From positions 1,116,001 to 1,180,000 of the forward strand of contig NZ_CP128477.1 in NCBI RefSeq assembly GCF_030369675.1: DNA of 64,000 bases, in the 5' to 3' direction. The notes beneath the pieces are model-generated. The model saw only the letters and a list, made by a program, of their open reading frames with translations. It ran no database searches and was not told the DNA's origin. The stretch's first letter is position 1. The number at the start of each line of letters is the position of its first letter. The position numbers and the translations under genes are program-made. This document shows positions 16,766 through 25,300 of this stretch, piece after piece. This DNA is from Peteryoungia algae (lineage in GTDB: Bacteria; Pseudomonadota; Alphaproteobacteria; Rhizobiales; Rhizobiaceae).

Positions 16766-17692
16766 TCAAGCCCCGAAGACCGACCAGCCCGTGCGGGTTG
16801 CGAGCATCTCAAGCGCAGTCGAGCCGAGCGCCGAATTGCCCACCTCGTTGAGACCTGGCGACCAGACGGCAATCGACGCCTTGCCGGGCGCAACCGCGAG
16901 GATGCCGCCGCCGACGCCGGACTTGCCCGGCAGGCCGACATGATAGGCGAAATCGCCCGAACCGTCATAGTGGCCGCACATCAGCATCAATGCGTTGATG
17001 CGCCGCGCGCGCTTCGGCGAGACGACCGAGAAGCCGGTCAGCGGATTGGTGCCGCGATTGGCGAGAAACAGGCCGGCATGCGAGAGTTGGACACAGGAGA
17101 GTGCCAGTGCGCACTGGTGGAAGTAGACGCCGAGCGTATGTTCGACCGGATGTTCGAGATTGCCGAAGCCACGCATGAAATTGGCCAGTGCAAAATTGCG
17201 GAAGCCGGTTCTCTGCTCTGACTGGGCCACCTTCTCGTCAATCGACAATGTCTCGTCATCGGCGAGGTAGCGCATGAAGCGCAGATATTCGCCGATCGCC
17301 TCGCGCGGCGCATGACCTGCCAGCACCATGTCCGTGACGACAATCGCACCGGCATTGATGAAGGGATTGCGCGGGATGCCATGCTCGCGTTCAAGCTGGA
17401 CGATGGAGTTGAAGGAGGAGCCCGAAGGCTCGCGCCCCACCCGTTTCCAGACCGATTCGCCCGCCTTGCCGAGCGCAAGCGTCAGCATGAAGACCTTGGA
17501 AATGCTCTGGATCGAAAACGCCGTGTCGGCATGACCCGCCTTATAGGTCTTCCCATCCACGGTGGTGATCGCGATGCCGAACTGTTTCGGGTCGACGCGG
17601 GCGAGTTCCGGAATGTAGTCGGCCACCTTGCCTTCGCCGAGGCGCGGCTCAAGCACGCTGACAATCTCGTCGGCGATCAGCTGCAGATCCAT
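16766..17692 (-). CDS. glsA: Glutaminase A
   Basis: The 308-residue serine-dependent glutaminase hydrolyses glutamine to glutamate and ammonia. It has the beta-lactamase-like S-x-x-K motif (S-I-S-K, residues 63-66). Other family segments are [18 protein letters not shown] and the C-terminal [10 protein letters not shown]. Length is normal. A ribosome-binding site AAGGGG precedes the ATG. It is downstream of the rpsD terminator on the same strand and upstream of ttcA. I see no clear promoter in the 60 bases before it, so partial read-through from rpsD is possible. Confidence 0.96.
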   Translation of the reverse strand: MDLQLIADEIVSVLEPRLGEGKVADYIPELARVDPKQFGIAITTVDGKTYKAGHADTAFSIQSISKVFMLTLALGKAGESVWKRVGREPSGSSFNSIVQLEREHGIPRNPFINAGAIVVTDMVLAGHAPREAIGEYLRFMRYLADDETLSIDEKVAQSEQRTGFRNFALANFMRGFGNLEHPVEHTLGVYFHQCALALSCVQLSHAGLFLANRGTNPLTGFSVVSPKRARRINALMLMCGHYDGSGDFAYHVGLPGKSGVGGGILAVAPGKASIAVWSPGLNEVGNSALGSTALEMLATRTGWSVFGA

Positions 17693-17754
17693 CTCTTACC
17701 CCTTACCCGCGTCCGTACCGCGTCATCTTCCCCGGCGAGCGCTGCACTGCAAAC

Positions 17755-17782
17755 AAAAAAAGCCGCCCCGAGGGGCGGCTTT
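17755..17782 (-). terminator. Rho-independent terminator of rpsD
   Basis: On the minus strand a GC-rich stem (AAAGCCGCCCC at 17759-17769 with GGGGCGGCTTT at 17772-17782, the innermost pairs opening as a loop) is followed by seven T (complement of A17755-17761). It lies 24 bases after the rpsD stop. Confidence 0.92.
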
Positions 17783-17805
17783 CCACAAATCCGTCTCGCG
17801 ATCAA

Positions 17806-18423
17806 TTAGCGCGAGTAGAATTCGACGACCAGGTTCGGTTCCATGATGACCGGATACGGAACATCCGACAGGCCGGGAACGCGAACATAGGTGGCGACCA
17901 TCTTGTTGTGGTCGACTTCGAGGTAGTCGGGAACGTCACGCTCTGCGAGCGATACCGATTCCAGAACCGTGACCATCTGCTTCGACTTCTGGCGAACCTC
18001 GATGACGTCGCCAGCCTTGCAGCGGTACGAACCGATGTTGACGCGAACGCCGTTCACGGTGACGTGGCCATGGTTGACGAACTGGCGGGCAGCGAAGACC
18101 GTCGGTACGAACTTGGCGCGGTAGACGATGGCGTCCAGACGCGACTCGAGCAGGCCGATCAGGTTTTCACCCGTGTCACCCTTGCGACGGTTGGCTTCGT
18201 CGTAGGTGGCGCGGAACTGCTTCTCGCGGATGTCGCCGTAGTAGCCCTTCAGCTTCTGCTTGGCGCGCAGCTGCACGCCGAAGTCGGAAAGCTTGCCCTT
18301 GCGGCGCTGGCCATGCTGGCCCGGGCCGTATTCGCGGCGGTTCACCGGGGACTTCGGACGGCCCCAGATGTTTTCGCCCATACGGCGGTCAATTTTGTAC
18401 TTGGAAGATGCGCGCTTGCTCAT
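17806..18423 (-). CDS. rpsD: 30S ribosomal protein S4
   Basis: The 205-residue protein is uS4, which binds 16S rRNA early in 30S assembly. The N-terminal zinc-free alphaproteobacterial form [14 protein letters not shown] and the S4 RNA-binding domain ([13 protein letters not shown], then H-G-H-V-T-V-N-G) are clear. It stands alone, away from the alpha operon, as is usual in rhizobia. AAGGAAA precedes the start. A strong promoter lies about 175 bases upstream, leaving a long leader with a hairpin, where S4 autoregulation could act. Confidence 0.98.
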   Translation of the reverse strand: MSKRASSKYKIDRRMGENIWGRPKSPVNRREYGPGQHGQRRKGKLSDFGVQLRAKQKLKGYYGDIREKQFRATYDEANRRKGDTGENLIGLLESRLDAIVYRAKFVPTVFAARQFVNHGHVTVNGVRVNIGSYRCKAGDVIEVRQKSKQMVTVLESVSLAERDVPDYLEVDHNKMVATYVRVPGLSDVPYPVIMEPNLVVEFYSR

Positions 18424-18569
18424 CCGTATTTCCTTCTCAACAGGTTACAGCGGTTTGTTGCCAAATCGCTTAAGGAAACACGCCCTCCTCTGAACCTCCT
18501 TCCGGGAGATTCTGACAGGCTTCTCACGTCAGCGAACGGAGAAAACCACGGGACATGTCAAAACAAACA

Positions 18570-18587
18570 CCGGGCGTTTCGGCCCGG
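18570..18587 (-). promoter_or_regulatory. Hairpin near the 5' end of the rpsD leader
   Basis: CCGGGC (18570-18575) pairs with GCCCGG (18582-18587) around a 6-base loop. On the minus strand it is followed by TGTTTGTTTTG, giving a terminator-like shape only a few bases after the predicted transcript start. It may be an attenuator or an S4-binding element; the short stem makes this tentative. Confidence 0.4.
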
Positions 18588-18598
18588 CGTTGGTGGGG

Positions 18599-18627
18599 TG
18601 ATTAGTGGCGAAGTACACATTTGTCAA
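18599..18627 (-). promoter_or_regulatory. rpsD promoter
   Basis: On the minus strand a consensus -35 TTGACA (plus 18622-18627) and a -10 TAATCA (plus 18599-18604) are separated by exactly 17 bases. The predicted start near 18592 gives an rpsD leader of about 170 bases. The perfect -35 makes this the best promoter for the gene. Confidence 0.65.
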
Positions 18628-18782
18628 CACGGCATCCGCACTGCATGGCGCCGGATCTGCAAATAGACGCGCTCATGGACGGTCTAGAGCGGAAAAGATC
18701 GCAAAACAGCCTGCAAAGGCTGACAGAACGCAAGAACTCCGCTATCCCCGGGGCATCCTCATTAACAGAAGACACATCCTTG

Positions 18783-19604
18783 ATGATCAGACATCTGTTT
18801 CGCCTGCCTTTGCTTGCCCTCGCCAGCCTCTTCCTGGCCATTATGCCTGCGGCAGCGGAGATCCAGAAGCCCGGCCATGCGCATATCCTGGTCGATGCGG
18901 AGACCGGTGCGATCCTGGAGGCGGACAATGCCGATCGGGTGCTTTACCCCGCGTCACTCACCAAGATGATGACGCTCTATCTGACATTCGAGGCGCTGCA
19001 GTCCGGCCGCTTCGACTGGGATCAGCGACTGGTCATCTCGCAGAACGCAAACGACAAGGAACCCTACAAGTTTGCAGTCGGCGCCGGCAATACGATCAGC
19101 GTGCGCGAGGCGGTCATGGGCATGGTGGTGCTTTCGACCAATGACGCAGCAACTGCGGTCGCCGAAACCCTTGCCGGTTCCGAGGAAGCCTTCGGCCAGA
19201 TGATGACATCCAAGGCCCGGGAACTCGGAATGGCGCAGACCGTCTTCACCAATCCGTCCGGCCTGCCCGATCCGCGTCAGGTGACGACCGCAACCGACAT
19301 GGCGCGCTTGGGTCTGGCGCTGCTCCGGGACTTCCCCGAGGAGTACAAACTGTTCGCCTCGCGCGGCATGACATTCCGCAGCATGAAGTTTCGCGGTCAC
19401 AATGCCTTCCTCGTGCAGTATCCAGGCGCCGAAGGGATCAAGACCGGCTTCACCAACGCATCGGGCTACAACATCGTGACATCTGCGAGCCAGGGTAATC
19501 GTCGTCTGATCGGCGTGGTTCTGGGTGCAGACAGCGCCAATGCCCGTACGCAGGAAATGATCACGCTGTTCGACCGTCATTTCGGAACCAAAGCCAGCCA
19601 GTGA
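18783..19604 (+). CDS. D-alanyl-D-alanine carboxypeptidase (peptidase S11), short form
   Basis: The 273-residue protein trims the terminal D-Ala of peptidoglycan peptides in the periplasm. A signal peptide (about residues 1-25, ending A-A-A-E) precedes the transpeptidase fold. The active-site set is complete: S-L-T-K (Ser58, Lys61), S-T-N (118-120) and K-T-G (220-222). It lacks the C-terminal beta domain and amphipathic anchor of DacA-type enzymes, so it is probably soluble in the periplasm. The ATG at 18783 is selected because it starts the signal peptide, although its ribosome-binding site is weak. PepT follows 28 bases downstream. Confidence 0.92.
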   Translation: MIRHLFRLPLLALASLFLAIMPAAAEIQKPGHAHILVDAETGAILEADNADRVLYPASLTKMMTLYLTFEALQSGRFDWDQRLVISQNANDKEPYKFAVGAGNTISVREAVMGMVVLSTNDAATAVAETLAGSEEAFGQMMTSKARELGMAQTVFTNPSGLPDPRQVTTATDMARLGLALLRDFPEEYKLFASRGMTFRSMKFRGHNAFLVQYPGAEGIKTGFTNASGYNIVTSASQGNRRLIGVVLGADSANARTQEMITLFDRHFGTKASQ

Positions 19605-19632
19605 CAGCAGGAAGACCAGGAAAGGCATAGCC

Positions 19633-20868
19633 ATGACCGACACCGTCCTCGACCGCTTCCTCCGCTATGTCGTCATCGACACACAGTCCGACCCTGCCTC
19701 CGAGGCCCAGCCCTCGACGGAAAAGCAGAAGGATCTCGGCCGGGTCCTCGTCGCCGAAATGCTGGCGCTCGGGCTCAATGACGCCCATCTCGACGAGCAT
19801 GGCAATGTCTACGCGACAATCCCGTCCAATACGGACAGGGACGTGCCGGTCATCTGCTTCTGCTCGCATATGGATACCGCGCCGGACTTCACCGGCACGA
19901 ACGTCAAGCCGCAGCTGCTGCGCAACTACCAAGGCGGTGACATCACCCTGACGGGCGACACCAGCCAGGTGATCCGGGTCGCGTCTCATCCGCAGCTGAA
20001 CAAGCAGATCGGCAACGATATCGTCACGACAGATGGCACGACACTGCTTGGCGCTGACGACAAGGCCGGCCTGGCAGAGATCATGACGGCAGCGGCCCAT
20101 CTCGTGGCGAATCCTGACATCCCCCATGGCACGATCAAGATCCTCTTCACGACAGACGAAGAGATTGGACGTGGCGCCGACAAGGTGGACCTGGCCAAGC
20201 TCGGCGCCCGCTTCGCCTATACGCTTGACGGCTCGACCGTGGGCGAAATCGAGAACGAGACCTTTTCAGCCGATGGCGTGACGATCGAGATAGCCGGCGT
20301 CGCCATGCATCCCGGATATGCCAAGGGCAAGATGGAGAATGCCATCAAGGCTGCAAGCGACATCGTTGCCCGCCTGCCCCGCGACATCGCGCCGGAGACC
20401 ACGGACGGCCGTCAGGGCTTCATCCACCCGGTCGACATCTCTGGCAGCATGGAAAGCGCCAAGCTTCAACTGATTATCCGCGACTTCACCGAAGCAGGGC
20501 TCAAGGAAAAGGAAGACCTGCTGGAGGCGATCACCGCAGACGTCATGGCGACCTATCCGGGCTCGACCTATCGCCTCAAGATCAAGCAGCAGTATCGCAA
20601 CATGCGGGAAGTCCTCGATCGCCATCCGGAGATCATGGAAAACCTCGAAGTGGCAGTGCGTCGCGTCGGCCTTGAGCCCGTGCGTCACAGCATCCGTGGT
20701 GGCACAGACGGCTCGCGTCTCTCCTTCATGGGCCTGCCCTGCCCCAATATCTATACCGGCGGCCATGCCTATCACTCGCCACTCGAATGGGTGAGCGTTC
20801 AGGATATGGAAAAGACCGTCGAGACGATTATTGCGCTGGTGAAGGTGTGGGAAGAGCGGGCGGCCTGA
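19633..20868 (+). CDS. pepT: Peptidase T (tripeptide aminopeptidase)
   Basis: The 411-residue M20B metallopeptidase removes the N-terminal residue from tripeptides in the cytoplasm. Metal ligands are visible in S-H-M-D-T-A-P-D, G-A-D-D-K-A-G-L-A, the catalytic T-D-E-E-I-G and the later G-G-T-D-G-S-R, with a C-terminal G-G-H-A-Y-H-S. Length matches the family. It starts 28 bases after the carboxypeptidase gene on the same strand, so the two may be cotranscribed and recycle peptides together, which is inference. Confidence 0.96.
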   Translation: MTDTVLDRFLRYVVIDTQSDPASEAQPSTEKQKDLGRVLVAEMLALGLNDAHLDEHGNVYATIPSNTDRDVPVICFCSHMDTAPDFTGTNVKPQLLRNYQGGDITLTGDTSQVIRVASHPQLNKQIGNDIVTTDGTTLLGADDKAGLAEIMTAAAHLVANPDIPHGTIKILFTTDEEIGRGADKVDLAKLGARFAYTLDGSTVGEIENETFSADGVTIEIAGVAMHPGYAKGKMENAIKAASDIVARLPRDIAPETTDGRQGFIHPVDISGSMESAKLQLIIRDFTEAGLKEKEDLLEAITADVMATYPGSTYRLKIKQQYRNMREVLDRHPEIMENLEVAVRRVGLEPVRHSIRGGTDGSRLSFMGLPCPNIYTGGHAYHSPLEWVSVQDMEKTVETIIALVKVWEERAA

Positions 20869-20898
20869 GCCGTCCGGCACGCTCTCAAGTCTACCGGG

Positions 20899-22428
20899 TT
20901 ATTCGGCGGCGGACGCCGTCTGCTCGTCCGCATCCACGAGATTGGGGTCCCCCGGCTGCGTCTCGGCTTCCAGATCCGGGAAGGCAACGATGCGCTTGCC
21001 GGAAAAGTCGGTATGCACGACGACCAGCCCCTGTTCCTCAAAGTAACCGAGCAGTCGTCGGGCACGGCGGGCAGAATGCGTGCCATAGGCCCTGGCGATG
21101 CGATGGTCCGACGGGCATTCCTCGTTGCGGAGCGCCGCCTTGGCGAGCAGCAGAAAGACGCCCTGCAGATCGTCGGAGACCCGGACCGAGAGCGAAAGAG
21201 CTGTCTGCCATCCCTCGCTCGCCGCAGTTTCCTCATCCACACCAGCGCGCGCAACCGCCACCCGACGGCGGAATTCACCCATGGGCATTGGCGGGCCGCT
21301 CACGCGACGCATCCGGGCCCGGACCAGAAACTCCTGATAGAGCACACTATCGGTCCGGTAGGCGGCCTGCGGATCACCGAGGATTTCGGAAAGCACGGCC
21401 GCGAGTCGATCCTCACGCTCTTCGGCCGACATTTCTGCGACACGCGTCGGAGAATCGCTTGCGACCGGGGTCATGGAAGCGGGGGAAGAGCGGGAGAGCT
21501 CGGCCAGAATGTCCGTCGTCGGCCGTGGCGCCGGCGATGCCCGGCGCACGATCGGCCGGGTGAATTCTTCCGGGTCGGGCGTGAAGATCAGATCCTCGAC
21601 GTCCTGAGGCGCATCGGGTAGCGGCATCAGCATGGGCGAGGACGAGCGGGCCGACGTCTCGACGGCACCGATGACGATCGGCAGCGGCCGGCGCGACATG
21701 GCCGGGCCCAATGCAACGAAATTGCCGCGTTGCAAATCGCGAAACATCTCCGCCTGCCGGCGGTCCATGCCGAGCAGGTCGGCTGCGCGCGCCATGTCGA
21801 TATCGAGAAAGGTTCGACCCATGAGGAAGTTGGAAGCCTCCGCCGCGACGTTCTTGGCAAGCTTTGCGAGGCGCTGGGTGGCGATCACGCCGGCCAGACC
21901 GCGCTTTCGGCCACGACACATCAGATTGGTCATGGCGCCCAGCGACATCTTGCGGGCATCTTCAGAGACATCGCCACTGACGGCGGGTGCAAACATCTGT
22001 GCTTCGTCGACCACGACGAGGACCGGATACCAGAATTCGCGATCGGCATCGAAAAGACCGTTGAGGAAAGCGCCCGCCGCGCGCATCTGCTGCTCGACAT
22101 CCAGGCCTTCCAGCGTGAGCACGCAGGAGACGCGGTGCCGGCGGATACGATCCGCAATGCCCGCAAGTTCCGCTTCGGTGCGCTCACCATCGACGACGAC
22201 ATGGCCATATTTGTCGGAAAGCGTGACGAAGTCACCTTCGGGGTCGATGATGACCTGCTGGACCCACTGAGCCGATTGCTCCAGCAGGCGACGCAGAAGA
22301 TGCGACTTGCCCGAACCCGAATTGCCCTGCACCAGGAGTCGGGTCGCAAGAAGCTCCTCGATATCGAGCTTGGCAGGCTGTCCCCCCTGCACCGTTCCCA
22401 TATCGATTCCGACCTTCAATGACGGCAT
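20899..22428 (-). CDS. HerA-like P-loop ATPase (DUF87) with C-terminal winged-helix-like region
   Basis: The 509-residue protein has a HerA/FtsK-class ATPase core: Walker A G-N-S-G-S-G-K-S (35-42), Walker B V-L-V-V-V-D-E (Asp141, Glu142) and the sensor-like G-V-I-A-T-Q-R. A proline-rich linker follows, then a C-terminal domain containing H-R-I-A-R-A-Y-G-T-H-S-A-R-R-A-R-R-L-L-G-Y, which looks like a winged helix. HerA proteins are hexameric DNA translocases that usually pair with a NurA nuclease; none is encoded nearby. Start at 22428 (M-P-S-L-K-V-G-I-D-M-G). An MFS gene lies 90 bases upstream on the same strand. Confidence 0.85.
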   Translation of the reverse strand: MPSLKVGIDMGTVQGGQPAKLDIEELLATRLLVQGNSGSGKSHLLRRLLEQSAQWVQQVIIDPEGDFVTLSDKYGHVVVDGERTEAELAGIADRIRRHRVSCVLTLEGLDVEQQMRAAGAFLNGLFDADREFWYPVLVVVDEAQMFAPAVSGDVSEDARKMSLGAMTNLMCRGRKRGLAGVIATQRLAKLAKNVAAEASNFLMGRTFLDIDMARAADLLGMDRRQAEMFRDLQRGNFVALGPAMSRRPLPIVIGAVETSARSSSPMLMPLPDAPQDVEDLIFTPDPEEFTRPIVRRASPAPRPTTDILAELSRSSPASMTPVASDSPTRVAEMSAEEREDRLAAVLSEILGDPQAAYRTDSVLYQEFLVRARMRRVSGPPMPMGEFRRRVAVARAGVDEETAASEGWQTALSLSVRVSDDLQGVFLLLAKAALRNEECPSDHRIARAYGTHSARRARRLLGYFEEQGLVVVHTDFSGKRIVAFPDLEAETQPGDPNLVDADEQTASAAE

Positions 22429-22518
22429 CCTCAAATCATGTGTTGATCTGTTGTCACTAACAGACTTGAAAGCCCGCGTATGGGCCGCATCCGCGAAACC
22501 CACAGGGAAGTGCTGACG

Positions 22519-23655
22519 TCAGGCGGCCTTTCGGCGACGCAGCAGACCTGCAAGCAAGATGCTGAGTACCAGCGCAGGCAGAAGCGTGGCAAGCCCGCTA
22601 CGCAACCCGGAGAGTTCTGCCACGAAACCGATCATCGGCGGACCGACCAGGAAACCGAAAAGCGCGATGAAGCTCAGGATCGCGACATTTTCAGCCGCCG
22701 GCCGGTCACCCAGATCGGCAGAGGCCGTGACGGCGAGCGGAAAACCGACGGAAACGCCAAGGCCGACACAGGCGAGACCAAGATAGACAAGCGCCGTGGC
22801 AGGCGCAACGACGACGAGCAGCAGACCGCCAAGCGAGAAAAGAAGGCAGATCCGCGCCAGAACCACAGCGCCCAGACGTTGCTTGGCCCCATCGCCGAGG
22901 AAGCGGCCGACCGAGACCATCATGGCGAAGACGACATAGCCCATGCCCGTCGCCATCCCCGACGTCGCGAAGACATGCTTGAGATAGACGGCCGACCAGT
23001 CGGCAACCGCCCCTTCCGTCATCGTGATCCCGAAGACGAAGAGACTGATGCCGAGGATATCGGGACTTGGCAGCCGCCAGGACGACCGCGGCGCATTGGT
23101 CGCAGCCGTCACTTCGTGCAGCGGCAAGGCACGGCAGACAAAACAGGCAACCGGCATCAGAAGCAGCGACAGCACAGCAATCGCAATCACGGGCGCTGTC
23201 TCCAGCGCCAGAAAACCAGCCCCGATCAGGCTACCCGACATGATGCCGAGGCTCCAGAAGCCGTGACAGCGGTTCATGATCGAGGCCGTGCCGCGCTTCT
23301 CGACAATGTCAGCCTCGACATTGAGACCGAGCTCGATCGTCGAAAGGCCGATCCCGAGCAGCGCGAGCAGCAGGAAGAGCGACAGCATATCCGGGGCTGC
23401 GACTGGCAGCGGCACCAATGCGAGAAAGACCGGAAAACCAAAGATCAGTGTGTTGCGGCTGCCAATCCGACCGACCAGCTGACCGGCGAAGGGCAGCATC
23501 AGCAGAATGCCTGCCGGCAGGCCAAGCAGCGCGATCGCAAGTTCGGCAGGGCCAAGCGCCAGCCGCTCCTGCACCCTGGCTATCTGCGGCAGCCAGCTGC
23601 CGAAGGCGATCGGCTGCAGGAAAAACGCGGTCATGATGAGGAATTGCGGCGGCAT
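22519..23655 (-). CDS. MFS transporter
   Basis: This 378-residue protein has about 12 transmembrane segments and the general fold of major-facilitator transporters. Useful features are the first helix with P-I-A-F-G-S-W-L-P-Q-I, helix 4-5 region I-G-L-S-T-I-E-L-G-L-N-V-E-A-D, and N-R-C-H-G-F-W-S-L-G, which recalls the YbjJ-like group of MFS proteins. The substrate is unknown. No clear Shine-Dalgarno precedes the ATG at 23655. It lies upstream of the HerA-like gene on the same strand, with a 90-base gap. Confidence 0.88.
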   Translation of the reverse strand: MPPQFLIMTAFFLQPIAFGSWLPQIARVQERLALGPAELAIALLGLPAGILLMLPFAGQLVGRIGSRNTLIFGFPVFLALVPLPVAAPDMLSLFLLLALLGIGLSTIELGLNVEADIVEKRGTASIMNRCHGFWSLGIMSGSLIGAGFLALETAPVIAIAVLSLLLMPVACFVCRALPLHEVTAATNAPRSSWRLPSPDILGISLFVFGITMTEGAVADWSAVYLKHVFATSGMATGMGYVVFAMMVSVGRFLGDGAKQRLGAVVLARICLLFSLGGLLLVVVAPATALVYLGLACVGLGVSVGFPLAVTASADLGDRPAAENVAILSFIALFGFLVGPPMIGFVAELSGLRSGLATLLPALVLSILLAGLLRRRKAA

Positions 23656-23806
23656 TGACGGACCGGGTGCTGGGGAGGGAGGGAATCAGATCCCCAAGAT
23701 ACTCGGCCAGCCCCGCTGTTTTGGGAAGCAGACCACCGCATCGAGTGGTCTGCTCGCCGACAAAAATCTGACCCGGACGGCTCGCGATACGAGGACCAGT
23801 CAGCGC

Positions 23807-24040
23807 TCAAGGTCTGATGTCCCAGAGCGACAGACGGCGCGGAAAGACCGGCCGATCCTCGGGGAGGCCGATATCCCGCCGCAGTTGGGGAGAAAGATGC
23901 GCCGTCAGATTGCGAAGCTGTCCCCGCCTCCAGCTGGCACCGATCAAGGCGGCCAGCAGTCGCCAGGAGCCAAAGTGTTGCAGCAGTTCATCCATCCGCT
24001 TGGCGAGCGGATCGGCAACTATAGATTGATTTTCGTGCAT
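23807..24040 (-). CDS. Small DUF1127-like protein
   Basis: The 77-residue product contains L-T-A-H-L-S-P-Q-L-R-R-D-I-G-L-P-E-D, close to the DUF1127 core (L-x-x-L-x-x-x-x-L-x-D-I-G-L), preceded by a Trp/Arg region (S-W-R-R-G-Q-L-R-N). This is the second DUF1127-type gene of the window. Its function is unknown. The ATG at 24040 has GGAC upstream. It stands alone on the minus strand between the MFS gene and a 400-base intergenic region, so it is probably monocistronic. Confidence 0.65.
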   Translation of the reverse strand: MHENQSIVADPLAKRMDELLQHFGSWRLLAALIGASWRRGQLRNLTAHLSPQLRRDIGLPEDRPVFPRRLSLWDIRP

Positions 24041-24182
24041 GACTTGTCCGTCCCGGAACGCCGACGCGCCCAGGTCCTTTCGCTGATGAAAATGCGACGT
24101 GACACAAGCGAACGAACGCGTTCACACGCGCTGGCGGCAAGTCACGTCAGTATGGTTGAAAACGCCGAAAAAGGCAGGAAAT

Positions 24183-24202
24183 ATGACTGTTCAGACAGTC
24201 AT
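24183..24202 (-). terminator. Weak terminator-like hairpin after the small-gene candidate
   Basis: ATGACTGT (24183-24190) pairs with ACAGTCAT (24195-24202), loop TCAG. On the minus strand it is followed by ATTTCCTGCCTTTTT, so the main T-run is about ten bases late. Termination is possible but not assured. Confidence 0.35.
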
Positions 24203-24291
24203 CGGGTGCATCGAACAGTGGTGGATGATCCCACGCACATCGAAGACACCGATCCGCCAGAGAGGCGCATACGCATGGTAAAATGAGTCAT
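24199..24291 (-). CDS. Candidate 30-residue small protein
   Basis: On the minus strand a perfect AGGAGG (plus 24298-24303) stands six bases before ATG at 24291, which opens 30 codons: M-T-H-F-T-M-R-M-R-L-S-G-G-S-V-S-S-M, then C-V-G-S-S-T-T-V-R-C-T-R. The stop falls inside a perfect 8-bp hairpin (24183-24202) followed by T-rich sequence. The ideal ribosome-binding site and the hairpin at the stop argue for a real short gene or leader peptide. The composition (Met, Ser, Thr, Arg, Cys) matches no family I know. It could control the DUF1127-like gene 158 bases downstream. Confidence 0.4.
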   Translation of the reverse strand: MTHFTMRMRLSGGSVSSMCVGSSTTVRCTR

Positions 24292-24445
24292 CTGTCGCCT
24301 CCTGTAGTTTGTGTTGCGGATGATCGAAACATGCCATGCAAAATCGACTCGGGCAAGATCACAATTCGAGATTGCAAATCTTGCCAAAGACCGTTGCCGA
24401 TCTGCAACAAATTGTCGCAGGGCCGATTAGGAGCCGTCCTGCTGT

Positions 24446-25300
24446 TTACCGCCACACCGTTTCGGACGCTGGCGGCAGGGACAGGCCCATGCCCTGCATC
24501 AGGCGCCGGGTGGAAAAATCCTGACTGCCGGAGGTGAAGACGGCAAAGTCAAAATTGTCGGGATGTTCGGCCCCCTCCACGAGCGGAACAAGACGGCGCG
24601 CCTGCCGGGCGATGGCTTCCGCCGGATCGAGCCAGTCGACGGGCCAGGGCGCGAGCCGGCGAAAGACGTTGGCGAGGAACGGATAATGCGTGCAGGCGAG
24701 CACGACGATATCGGACCGCCTTCCGTCCTTCTCGACGAAGCAGGGCGTAATCTCTGCAAGCACCGCCGCATCGTCCAGCGCCTCGCCCCGGATATAGGCC
24801 TCCGCCATGCGGGCGAGGTTTTCCGAACCGACGAGGCGGACATGGCATTGTGAAGCGAAGGACTGAATGAGGTCGCGCGTGTATGCACGTTTCACGGTCC
24901 CCGGCGTTGCCAGCACCGAGACCAGGCCGGACCGTGTCCGCTCGGCCGCTGGCTTGATCGCCGGGACCGTTCCGATGAAACGCATCTCGGGAAATCGCTG
25001 CCTGAGATCCGAACCCGCAAGCGTAAAGGCGGTATTGCAGGCAACGATCACCGCCTCGGGATCATACCGCCCGAGCAGATCTTCGAAGAGGCGCACGATC
25101 CGCGCCTTCAAGGGCTCTTCGTCCCAACCGCCATAGGGAAAACCGGCATCGTCGGCCACATAGATGAAGCCGCGCTCGGGCATCAGCAGACGCGCCTCAC
25201 GCAGGACGGTCAGTCCACCTATGCCGGAATCGAAAATCAGGATCGGCTTCGAGCCGACCGCATCGCCGTTATTTGCCGGAACCTTCGTCATCAGGGCCAT
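24446..25300 (-). CDS. murI: Glutamate racemase
   Basis: The 284-residue enzyme supplies D-glutamate for peptidoglycan. Both catalytic cysteines are present: Cys88 in A-C-N-T-A and Cys203 in A-C-T-H-Y-P. The N-terminal [10 protein letters not shown] and [11 protein letters not shown] are standard for the family. Its start overlaps the end of trmJ by 32 bases if ATG 25300 is used, or 23 bases for ATG 25291; neither has a strong ribosome-binding site, so coupling to trmJ is likely. Confidence 0.95.
   Translation of the reverse strand: MALMTKVPANNGDAVGSKPILIFDSGIGGLTVLREARLLMPERGFIYVADDAGFPYGGWDEEPLKARIVRLFEDLLGRYDPEAVIVACNTAFTLAGSDLRQRFPEMRFIGTVPAIKPAAERTRSGLVSVLATPGTVKRAYTRDLIQSFASQCHVRLVGSENLARMAEAYIRGEALDDAAVLAEITPCFVEKDGRRSDIVVLACTHYPFLANVFRRLAPWPVDWLDPAEAIARQARRLVPLVEGAEHPDNFDFAVFTSGSQDFSTRRLMQGMGLSLPPASETVWR

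Larger units (their letters stand above)
18424..18782. other. Divergent intergenic region: rpsD leader and D,D-carboxypeptidase upstream region
   Basis: This 359-base gap holds the rpsD promoter (18599-18627, minus), an rpsD leader of about 170 bases, a hairpin at 18570-18587, and the region before the carboxypeptidase gene. The rpsD leader contains two AGGAGG-type purine tracts (complement of 18493-18515) well upstream of the real ribosome-binding site. I see no convincing gene in it. Confidence 0.6.
24041..24445. other. Intergenic region with a small-gene candidate and inverted repeats
   Basis: Between the DUF1127-like gene and murI, 405 bases hold a candidate 30-codon gene (24199-24291, minus), a hairpin with arms ATGACTGT/ACAGTCAT at 24183-24202, and a second inverted repeat GGCAAGAT (24352-24359) / ATCTTGCC (24378-24385). 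I see no other gene here. Confidence 0.6.

Noticed and set aside
18493..18515. Three-codon frame (GTG TTT CCT TAA) behind an AGGAGG tract in the rpsD leader
   Set aside because: The spacing from the purine tract to the GTG is too short for efficient initiation, so I do not call it, though the purine tracts themselves are noted.
24283..24537. Plus-strand open frame of 84 codons before murI
   Set aside because: It overlaps the murI coding region on the other strand, lacks a ribosome-binding site and has unusual composition.
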